A stretch of DNA of 64,000 nucleotides from Hericium rajendrae. Its lineage: Eukaryota > Basidiomycota > Agaricomycetes > Russulales > Hericiaceae. Within the stretch, counting starts at the first letter, position 1; the number at the start of each line of letters is the position of its first letter. The position numbers and the translations under genes were made by a program. Location of the stretch: NCBI GenBank assembly GCA_033439255.1, contig CM065881.1, positions 558,001-622,000 of the forward strand, given 5' to 3'. This document shows, piece after piece, positions 55,479-64,000 of the stretch. Under the pieces are notes generated by a model. It saw only the letters and a program-made list of their open reading frames with translations, ran no database searches and was not told the DNA's origin.

Positions 55479-57266
55479 CTAGTATCTATCCTCGTCTTCG
55501 CTCTCGTCCTCGCATTCGCCTTCGTCTTGGTCCCAATCGATACATGCCATAGATTCCAATCTCCCTGCCCATTCTGCCTTGATCGAGCAGCCCTTCAATT
55601 CCATATCAAGTTCCGGGACACCCCTGGCCTGTCCACGGTCAGCCAACCATCCAGTGAGCATCGAGTCCTTGATATCGCAACCTTCATACCGCCAATTGCG
55701 GAAGTCTGCACCCAACAATTGCAGATATTCGAGCTTTCCGAAGAAGACGTCCTCCTGCCTGCAGTTCTCCAACCGGGGGTCTGATTTGTAGTCTGTAGCT
55801 GTGCCGAGAGCCGTACAAAACGTTGTGCCCCATTCACCACTAATGGAGGCGCTGTTAACGCCCTTGCATTGGCCCAAGAGATCGATCCAGTCACTGTACG
55901 AGATATACACATCTGCGTCGACGTGCAGCGTCTGAATGGTTCGTAGCGGTAGGGCCTGACACAGGGCTTTGATGGGACGGAGTGACTGCTCTGGGCTGTG
56001 AAACCATATCGCCAAGTCAGCGTACGTCTCAGGATTAAATGTCTCGTCTTCATCAAGTGCGTCGGACATACGCCACATTTTGAGGTGAAAGCGATTGTTC
56101 CAGTCGGTCCGTGCGATTGAGAGCGTGTGCCAGGAAGGCAGATCCGCCCCGTTGCTAACATGGGCCGTCAAGAAGGGAAGGATGTCCATGATGTCTGCAT
56201 CACCGCTGCACAGAAGGTGCGCTTGGCAGGATGGAGGTATGTGCAGCCGCTTCGCGATGCCGAAACAAGCGGCGGACGGCCCTTGCAACTGAAGGACCTT
56301 CAATCGAGGTAACAGTATGCAAACATCGCTGCCAACATCTTTCCAAGGTCCAGATGTAAGACAATCCTTTAGGATCAAATTCTCCAGCGCCGGCATGTTC
56401 CTGAGGGCACCGAATAACGCTTCCCGAGAAGAGCTTGAGTGGCCAGCTGCTGCAGGACTGCGCGAATCATATAGCTGCATCTCCAGGTATGTCAGGCCAC
56501 AGAGAATGGGTGCGGACCAAGGAACCCAGAATGTCCTAAGCGAAAGACGTCGAAGCAAAGGCAGACGGAATCCGGCTATCGCTCCAGGTAGCTCAAAGCT
56601 GTCACCAGGACCTTGTAAGACGTCGAGGTTGACAGGGCCTATCTCCATTGTCTCCAACGTCGTGGGCAGAGTTGGGAAAGCGTCAATAGTCTGCTTGAGA
56701 ATGGCCGGCGGGCCGACGAGCATGAGCTGGCGCGTATGATAAAGATGTTCGGAGATGCGGTTCAAGCTGCTCTGGGACGCTCCGGAGATGTTCCTACGAA
56801 GAGATATCGGAGCCGCTTTCGCATGGGCTAGCATCATGTCTGCCCATTGCGAGCCAAGCATGTAGCAGATGTCACCCCACAGACTAGGAAATTGGAGGGC
56901 AGTATCACGCCAGTGCCGGCAGACGTGCGTGACCTCGATCCAGCCGAGCCGATGCTGCTTATACGACGCAGGCGGGTACGCAGCAGCGCAGAACTGGAAG
57001 ATGCGAGCGAGGGCTTCGGCGGGGAGGGCTGCAATGGGACAGAGGGCATTAATGCGTGTTCGAAGCGAGCACATCGCGAGGTGCATGGCGGAGAGCTCGT
57101 CGTTCAAAGCTCGTCGAGCGTGAATGACGGCGCCACTCGTATCTCGGGGTGAGATTCCTTCGGTTTGAATGAGCCGGGGCAGGACGAAGGCGGACCAAAA
57201 GGTCTGCGGACTGGATTTAACGCGTAAGCCAACGTCGAGCTGGGACAAGGGAATAATGTGACCCAC
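55479..57266 (-). CDS. F-box/LRR-like protein with acidic tail (about 595 aa; 5' end unresolved)
   Basis: The minus-strand frame is open from a GTG at 57264-57266 to the stop at 55479. The frame contains VGLRVKSSPQTFWSAFVLPR and an RRALNDELSAMHLAM helix. The F-box IAALPAEALARIFQFC comes next, then HRLGWIEVTHVCRHWRDTAL and LWGDICYMLGSQWADMMLAHA, leucine-rich units (LEYLQLLGADFRNW) and an acidic C-terminus (DQDEGECEDESEDEDRY). The first in-frame ATG is only at 57084-57086, just before the F-box. Upstream, an ATG at 57299-57301 opens another frame (SKADDFTISEWVT). A similar ATG and SEWVT stretch precedes the relative at 57879-59623, so the true first exon probably lies there, but I cannot place a normal-sized intron. 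Likely SCF adaptor by family. Confidence 0.75.
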   Translation of the reverse strand: MGHIIPLSQLDVGLRVKSSPQTFWSAFVLPRLIQTEGISPRDTSGAVIHARRALNDELSAMHLAMCSLRTRINALCPIAALPAEALARIFQFCAAAYPPASYKQHRLGWIEVTHVCRHWRDTALQFPSLWGDICYMLGSQWADMMLAHAKAAPISLRRNISGASQSSLNRISEHLYHTRQLMLVGPPAILKQTIDAFPTLPTTLETMEIGPVNLDVLQGPGDSFELPGAIAGFRLPLLRRLSLRTFWVPWSAPILCGLTYLEMQLYDSRSPAAAGHSSSSREALFGALRNMPALENLILKDCLTSGPWKDVGSDVCILLPRLKVLQLQGPSAACFGIAKRLHIPPSCQAHLLCSGDADIMDILPFLTAHVSNGADLPSWHTLSIARTDWNNRFHLKMWRMSDALDEDETFNPETYADLAIWFHSPEQSLRPIKALCQALPLRTIQTLHVDADVYISYSDWIDLLGQCKGVNSASISGEWGTTFCTALGTATDYKSDPRLENCRQEDVFFGKLEYLQLLGADFRNWRYEGCDIKDSMLTGWLADRGQARGVPELDMELKGCSIKAEWAGRLESMACIDWDQDEGECEDESEDEDRY

Positions 57267-57878
57267 TCTGAGATGGTAAAATCATCCGCCTTTGACATCA
57301 TAGCACGTCAACACGGTGTGAACGTTGGATTTCTGAGAGGTAATACAGATGGTAGCACTGTGGATGAAAATGCAGCCTTGACAAAAGCCGGCAGAGAGGG
57401 AGCTAGTGTCCAAGTTTGAAAAGACGTGCCTCTTATATGGATATAACCGGTTTCGAAGGAGGACGTCCGCCAGAATGTGGCATCCTTTCCAGCAATGCTC
57501 CCTTTCAAGCAGCTGCAAACAAGCCGCGAACAATGAATTTCCCGTGAACAAAGACCTTTGACGTTTTGCGCTCACCAGTCCAGACCTTCTGAGTGCAGCG
57601 AGTACGTTCTGCTAGTTAATACCGAAGCAACTTACCAGCGGCATGCCATCACAGCATGGAAATTTAGAAGTCGTGACTTCGGAAGAGGTAGTAAGATGCA
57701 ATAAGCGCCCACCAGGCGGCGACTCGTGGCGGTCGTCGAATGCTCGCAAGTACCTTTTCTCACCCAATCAGTTGTACAAGAAGATTGACCATCATTTTCT
57801 TCAGTCTGATTAAACCGGTGACTACCATAGATTTAAAGCTGTGAAAAGTTGTCCAACATATCTACTTTTATCTGCCAA
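57267..57878. other. Intergenic stretch (5' side of 55479-57266)
   Basis: It holds the unresolved 5' exon of the F-box gene to the left (ATG at 57299-57301 on the minus strand) and the 3' flank of the broken relative on the right. No other gene is seen. Confidence 0.4.
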
Positions 57879-59623
57879 TCACCCATCCGAAGAACTGTCG
57901 CTTTCTTCGTCGCTTTCTTCGCTCTCATCCTCAACCATGCCTTCGTCTCCGTCCCACTTGACTCGACGTGCCTCAGTTCTCAAATTCTGCACCCATTCGT
58001 GCCGAATCGAGCAGCCCCTCAAGTCTATCTCGAACTCTGAGTCAGCATCAACCCTCTTACGTTCAGTCAACCATTCTATGAGATCCACGTCGCCGTCAAG
58101 CCAGTCTTTATACTGCCACGGCCAATTGTTGCGGAAGTCCGTGCCCGACAATCGCAGGTATGCAAGGCTTTCCAGGAAAAGGGCCTCATGCACGCCGTTC
58201 GCTGAACTGGCGGCTGGCGCATTGTCCATGGTCATGCCGAGTGCTAAGCAAAACGATGTTCCCCAGGGGCCAATGACGGAGGCGTCCTGGATGCTCGTGC
58301 ATCGACCGAGGAGATTTACCCAGTTGCCCTCCGAGATGTTCCTATCCACCCTGATACAGAGTGTTAGCATGGTATGAAGTGGCAGTGTCTGGGACAGAGC
58401 TTTGAGGGAATCGAATACTGTGAATAGTTGCGGGCTGTGGTACCAAATCGCGAAGTCGGCCGTCGTCTTGGGGTTATAGCAGTCCTCTTCCTTGTTCAGG
58501 TCATCAGAGCTGCGCCACATTTCGAGTCGAAATCGATTTCTCTGGCGGGTGATTGACAGTGTGTGCCAAGGGGGCAGATCCACCCCGTCATGAAAATGTG
58601 TTGTCAGGAAGGGGAGGATCTCTGCGACACCTGCAGGCTCTGCAGCGTCTCTGCATCGAAGTTGCACTTGACAGAATGGGGGTATCTGTAGCCGCGCCGT
58701 GATGCCGAAACAAGGTATTGATAATCCTCGTAATTGCAGGACCTTCAACCGGGGCAACTGTAAAATAACATGGCCAGCATCCTTGCACAGTCCAGAAGGA
58801 TAACAGTCCTTCAGGATCAAACTCTCCAAATCTGGCATATTCCTGAGAGCATCGAATAGTGCCTCCCAAGAAGTGCTTGAGTAGCCCAAGGAACCCACAG
58901 TGCTCGAAGAGCAAGATGGCGGAGTGAGGGAAGACAGCTTGCAGCTATCGCTCCAGCCAGCTCGAAGCTAGGACCTTTGAAGGCTTTAATGTCGGCAGGG
59001 CCTGCTTCCAAGGTCTCCAAAATCATGGGCGGTGGCGGGAGCGCGTCAATAATTGACTTGAGGTTGGCTGGCGGGCCGACGAGCCTGAGCTCGCGCATGC
59101 GGGAGAAATGTTCGCAGATGCAGTTCAGGTTGCTCTGCTCTGCCCCGGTAATGTCTCGATAAAGCGAGATAGGTGCCGCTTTTGCGCGTTTGAGCATCGT
59201 CTCGGTCCATTTCGAGCTGAGCGTGTAGGAGACGTCGACCCACAGATTGGGAAACTGCAGGGCCGTATCACGCCAGCGCCGGCAGACGTGAGTGACCTCG
59301 ATCCAGCCGAGTGGGTGCCGCTTGCGTAAGGCTGGCGGGTACATGGCAGCACAGAGCTGGAAGATGCGAGCCAGGGCTTCAGCAGGAAGGGCTGAAACGA
59401 GGGCAAGTGCGTTGCAACGTGTTCGGATGGAGCACATCGCGAGGTGCATGGCGGAAAGCTCAGCGTTCAACGCCGTTCGAGCGCGCACAACGGCGCCGTT
59501 CTTATCTCGAGGCGAGACACCTTCAGTTTGGACTAGACGGGGCAGGACGAAGTTCGACCAGAAGGTCTGCGGGCTGGATTTAACGCGTAAGCTGAAATCA
59601 AGAGGGAAAGCGATGTGACCCAC
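57879..59623 (-). pseudogene. F-box/LRR-like gene broken by an internal deletion
   Basis: It is a close relative of 55479-57266. The first part (59623 down to about 58893) reads LRVKSSPQTFWSNFVLPR, VSALPAEALARIFQLC, LGWIEVTHVCRRWRDTAL and HLALRALWVPW. The homologous protein then has about 25 more residues before SSSSREALFGALRNMP. Here VPW is joined almost directly to YSSTSWEALFDALRNMPDL in another frame, at about 58881-58892. The second part stays open to 57879 and ends in an acidic tail (DESEESDEESDSSS). One deletion of roughly 70 bases that shifts the frame explains this. No splice signals surround the join, so I call it a pseudogene, although both halves are otherwise well kept. The damage therefore looks recent. 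Confidence 0.78.
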
Positions 59624-61521
59624 TCTGAAGTGGTATAATCATCCGGCATAGTGAGTCTGAATCAATATATAGGATTAGCGTTCGATGTCTGAGAGAGCAA
59701 TATGGATGATAGCATACATAAAACACTGTGTTCACAGATGGTAGACACTGAGATGTCCTAAGCGCCTTTTGAGCGCCCGTCGTCGGCGCGTCGTGAACGC
59801 GTCCCGTCACAGCCCGTCACACCGTCACTACATACTGACGCCGCCAACGTATCATACACAACGATCAGAGCCGGTCGGAAGATATAGAGGTAAGATGGAG
59901 AATCCATATTCAATCTGTTGCCTTCATCTGATGCGTCAAATGTTTAGCATTGCCTCAGTTATGTTGATCTCGTCATTCTCACGTTTGGTTGGGATGCCAA
60001 ATGGCAAACTCGACTTTGCTTAATACTCAGAATGGTGTGGAGGGCCTTTTATCACCATGAACGACACCAGCGCCGCCAGCACCCTCAAATTGTCACGCAC
60101 TTCGGCGACGAAAATTCTCGCGTTGTACCATCCTCTGTCGGATCGTAGGTTGTATCCCGACGGCAACTGATTTAACTTCATCGCTTCAGATCTCAGATTC
60201 TTATTTATCTGCACAAAAGTCGACCTGTAGCTGCGCCGCAACTTCCGCCATCCATACGGTGATACGCATCATCATCAGACATCTGCCGTCGTCGCGCTTC
60301 TATTGAAATCGCAACACACGCTGGCCGGACTCGAAGCCGCTCGACCACAGGGCGCGGCCCCAGCATCGGTGGATAGCCCAACGGCAATGTGCACAGCAAT
60401 TTCCTTGGCGGCCGGTTTGCTTCCGTCTCATGCACTGCAGCTGTATTGAGTATTCCTCCAAGTAACCGCTCGCCCCGGTTACCTCGCCGGTGACCCCCGC
60501 GTAGCGCAAGCGGGGTGACCGGTTCAGTACACGCTCCGTTGCCAGTACTGGCGCCGGATCGGGCCCTACCCGCGCTTCTGGTGTCGGTCCTCCCGCCTTC
60601 CCAGCCTCGGCAGCGGCTCGGCCGGCGGCGCATCGCGAACCGGATCGGATCGTAAGCGTTAAGCGCGGCGCCTGGTCCTGGGCGCTTCGGCTGCCGTGAC
60701 GGGGCGCGCGCTTCCTCTCCTCTCTGCCCTCTCTCCTCCCTTCGACGACGACCGACGGACAACGCTGAGGCGCCGGTCCTACTGCCCATCGTCGCTCGCT
60801 CGCCCTCTCTGCGTCGCGTGCGCGCACGCGCCGCATGCGCCGTTTCCCAACGCGCGCCATAACCGACAATAATCTCATTGCCGCCGATTCGGACGCCAGC
60901 CAGCTCGGCACGCACGCGCTGCCACTCAATTTTCCGCCCTCTGGCTCCCCCCTCTTCACGATTTCACGACCTCGACATCGCTGCTGTCGTTCGCGCTTGC
61001 TCGCCAGTCAACAGATTGCCCTCCACTCTCTCGATCTGAGGTCCCACAGCAGCACTATCTGAACTGAGCATCTGTTGTGCTTGCAGCTCGCTTGCACTCG
61101 ATCGCCCCACACCAGCACTACCACTAGGCCCCGGTTTGTCCTTCTCTGACAGGTCCTGAGGCTTGCGGTCGGCGAGGAGCCAGCCGCGCTTTTTTTCCTA
61201 CCATACACATCTCCTAATCTATGCTAATCCACGACACTAATCCACCATTCTAATCCGCCATCACACGTCGCGCCCACGCGCTGCGCTCGACGACGTACCT
61301 AAATTATATATTAAGTTATCGCCCCAGCATCCCTCTTCCAAGTGCGCACGCTCTCTCTCCCTCCCGTTGCTCCTGTCTTGTCTGCGACACCCAGGCGACG
61401 CGTCTGCCCGTGGCACGTTCCCCCGCAACCCAAAATTTCCTGTAAGTTGCATCCTAGCCTGCACGCACACTCGGCGTAGCGCTGACTGTGTCCCGTGTGG
61501 CGACCGGCAGCGCTCAACTGC
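59624..61521. other. GC-rich upstream region of the recombinase gene
   Basis: From about 60,200 the base composition becomes GC-rich and open frames appear on both strands by composition alone. CT-rich runs (60716-60745 and 61340-61380) and a probable 5'-UTR intron (61442-61510, GTAAGT...CGGCAG) precede the ATG at 61522. No terminal repeat of an element is recognisable. Confidence 0.45.
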
Positions 61522-64000
61522 ATGGCTGCCGTACCATTCCAGCCGCTCCAGTTTGTATTCTGCGATCCGTCTCCGGACGCGCTCCCGCACGTCCAAGCCG
61601 TCTCGGCCGCCCCCTCGGCCGCCCCCGCACCCAATGCGCCTGTGCGTGACCCGGCATCTGCTGGGAGCAGCAGCAGCAGCAGCAGCGAGGCACTCTGCGC
61701 GGACTCGCACGCAGGAGACGTGAACAGCGCGTGCGCTGCCCCCCACCATGCCTCTGCCGAGCTTCCGACGACGGCGCCGTGGACGTTCCCCTCGCTGCCT
61801 TTCCTGCCCCCCGATGGCATCGACGCCGACCTCTCGCGGCATGTGTCCGTCGCGATCGCACGGTCGCGTTCGCTTCCGCAGCTGTCGCCGTCGCTGCTGC
61901 CATGCAAGAGTGGCAGCGGCACCCCGAATTTGCCGCCTCTCCCCCCCGCCGTGCCGTGTGTACAGATTGGCACTGGCACCGACGGCGCGTCTGCGATGCA
62001 GGCCGGCGCCTCCGCATTCGAGCTCCTGGAGGTCGACTCGCACCAGTTCCGCATGGATCTCAGTGCCCGTGTGCATGCCGACACGGCCACCGGCGCGAAG
62101 TACAAAGCCATCTACGACAGCTACACGAAGTGGTGGGACGCCAATGCACCCGACCTTCTCGCCAAGCATGGAATCGAGGCCGTGATCCCCGCACTCCCGA
62201 TCACGGCCATGAAGGTCTCTTTTTTTCTTCAGCACGAGACCACGCGCGAGAAGGTGAGCACGCATTTGCGGCGTGACACACTCGTCTCTCGTCCCTGGTG
62301 TGCTGACGCCGTGCCGCCTCCTCTAGCGCAAGCACGGCAGCAATGAGACGATCGCGGGCTCGTCCGTCGGCGCGTCCCACATCGCCGGCGTGATTACCGC
62401 ACTGGAGAAGTACCGCAAGGATTTTGCCCATCTCCACAAGTCAGATCCCGAGGCACAGAAGAAGCTGCGCGACGATGCGCGCATCTCGGCGATCGAGCGC
62501 GCCATGCGCCACAATGAGCCGCAGCGCAACGATACCGCAAATGCCCTCAAGGCGAGCGGTACCTCCTCCGGTGCGTCTCGAGGCTCGCATTTCGTGTGTG
62601 GTGCCTGGCGCTGACATGCGCGCGATTATCTGCAGATGCCTACACGCCCGAGGACCTCCAGATGTGCGCCCTTTGGTGCATCACATCCAACAGAACAGCA
62701 GAGCAGTTGTCGCTCGGTCTCCGTGACCGTGCCATGCTCCTCGTGTGCGCAGGCACCGCTTTCCGCGGCGACAGTGCACGCGCGCTGCAGTGGTCCGACC
62801 TCTTCCTCACCCAGGCCTACATCCCCGACATCGGGCCTGATTACCGGCTTCCGGTGAGTTCTGGGCGCAAGCGCAAGCTGTGGATTCACCGCTGATTGCT
62901 TGCCAGGTCCTCGGCATCCTCTCGGACAATGCGAAGCACAATCAGCAGGGCCGCGTCGACGAGCACGGCATTATCCGCCACCGCATTGTCGAGCTGTGCC
63001 CTGTTGGTGCTGTCGCACTGCACCTGTGGGCATATTTCCACGTCCTCTCCAAGCCGGTGCCAAACTTCGTGCCCGATTTCACGGACAAGGCATTCGGCGA
63101 ATTCGGGCGGCGGGATTGGTACCTCTACCACCTGTTCTATGCCAAGGACATCAGCCGGGAAATGACATACGAGAGTGAGTGGTTCTCGGACCCGTCGCCA
63201 CCTGAGACGGAGCTGATGCAGCACGGCCAGACCACCATCAGCGCTTGAAGCGCATGCACATCCTCAACGACATCGCGATCTCCAAGGTCACGCATGCGAC
63301 TCGCCATTATGGAGCGCTGAATGCGAGGAACCACGGGGCATCGATCGCAAGCACAAAAGCGATGGGCGGCTGGAACGAGTCCTCGGGCGCGTTCCGGGGT
63401 TGCTACGACCGCTCACTGCCGCTGGATGCACTGCTGGCGTCCGCAATGTTCAACGGGCGGCAGCCGTCGTCGTACTTCCTTGCGCGCGATGTTCTCGGTG
63501 AGTGCACGGGCTGGCATCTATCCCTGCTCCCGAAGAGCTGGAATTTACTGATGGATGTGCATCCCTCCCCTGAACCAGCACCACCCGAGCACCTCCTGTG
63601 CCTCATTTTCCCCTGGGTCGAGCAAGAGCAGCGTGCCCTGGCCGAGCGCGCCCATGAACGCGTGGGATCTGACATCGCACTGGAGAACTTCCTCAAGATC
63701 CTCGTCTGGTTCCGGCGCGTGATCCTGCAAGACGCGGCCGTCCTCTTCTCACGCCGCCCTGCGCTCCCGATTTTCTCCTGGCCGCCATTCAACACGCCGG
63801 AGTTCCGCGCGTTCGCCGAGGGAACGAGCGACAAGATTGCCGCTGCCGAAGAAGAGGCACGTGCGGCTTACCAGAACCTCCCGCAGGTGCTCGTGCAGTC
63901 CATGCAGGGCATCACGACCGGGTGGGTGCTGGATCGCGAGCGCGAGCGTGCGGAGGCCCGCGCACGGTACGCTGAGATCAGCGACCAGTTGCTGGAGGTC
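61522..64000 (+). CDS. Crypton-like tyrosine recombinase gene, 3' end outside window
   Basis: Exons 61522-62253, 62327-62570, 62636-62853, 62907-63174, 63222-63497 and 63579 to the window edge give 720 residues so far. The N-terminal 170 residues are low-complexity Ala/Ser/Pro. A helical core-binding region follows (KYKAIYDSYTKWWDANAPDL), then YTPEDLQMCALWCITS. The recombinase domain shows GTAFRGDSARALQWSDLF (first Arg, about 369), VTHATRHYGA (His512-x-x-Arg515) and GGWNESSGAFRGCYDRSLP (nucleophile Tyr about 549), the R-HxxR-Y set of tyrosine recombinases. Its form is that of fungal Crypton and Ndc10-like proteins. Downstream is a charged helical region (RERERAEARARYAEI). No stop or shift is seen, so it looks whole within the window. 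It may be a mobile element gene or a domesticated one. The fourth intron (47 nt) was placed to keep frame. Confidence 0.8.

Noticed and set aside
58881-58895. Intron explaining the frame change in the 57879-59623 locus
   Set aside because: No GT-AG pair brackets the join, and about 70 bases present in the relative are simply missing, so a deletion is the better reading.
60205-60959. Overlapping minus-strand frames of 219-236 codons
   Set aside because: They are Arg-rich products of GC-rich sequence without motifs, in the leader region of the recombinase gene.

Overview
The window looks like nuclear DNA of an agaricomycete (mushroom-forming basidiomycete, perhaps a polypore). The basis is gene architecture: short GT-AG introns of about 47-115 nt, several per housekeeping gene; many F-box/leucine-rich-like proteins of 540-610 aa in the style of this class; and a Crypton-type tyrosine recombinase gene. 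No species is assigned. No RNA gene or CRISPR array was found.

The dominant content is a cluster of F-box genes. Fourteen loci lie between base 1 and 59.6 kb, on both strands: one 3' end at the left edge, nine reading frames that look whole, and four broken copies. One of the whole frames (55479-57266) has an unresolved 5' end. They fall into subfamilies by sequence: 1756/11029; 13414/19652/21794; 28234/33292/41895/45201; 55479/57879; and singletons 15606 and 53287. The 28-47 kb subfamily has a short first exon of 59-98 nt. In three of its four members the intron splits an Arg codon at the same place (CG|).

Conserved single genes sit between the F-box genes: a Ser/Pro-rich unknown (7617-8431), an acetoacetate-decarboxylase-like protein (9773-10784) with a broken inverted copy at 4299-5314, a mitochondrial-type J-domain protein (25655-26660), the actin-patch protein Abp1 (48272-51013, 12 exons) and an FMP52-like Rossmann protein (51710-52754).

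The main structural discovery is that three F-box genes (33292, 41895, 45201) are each followed, tail to tail, by a decayed minus-strand copy of the FMP52-like gene whose intact relative lies at 51.7 kb. This implies repeated duplication of a two-gene block in which the F-box partner stayed open and the other decayed. A separate direct repeat of about 1.95 kb (30459-32410 and 36655-38628) flanks the first block, and the second copy starts on a perfect 27-bp inverted repeat.

The right end (about 60.2-64 kb) is GC-rich and carries a six-exon Crypton-like tyrosine recombinase gene that runs off the window. A second mobile-element-like fragment lies at 39337-40995. F-box proteins of this kind are expected to act as substrate adaptors of SCF ubiquitin ligases; which proteins they target cannot be told from sequence.
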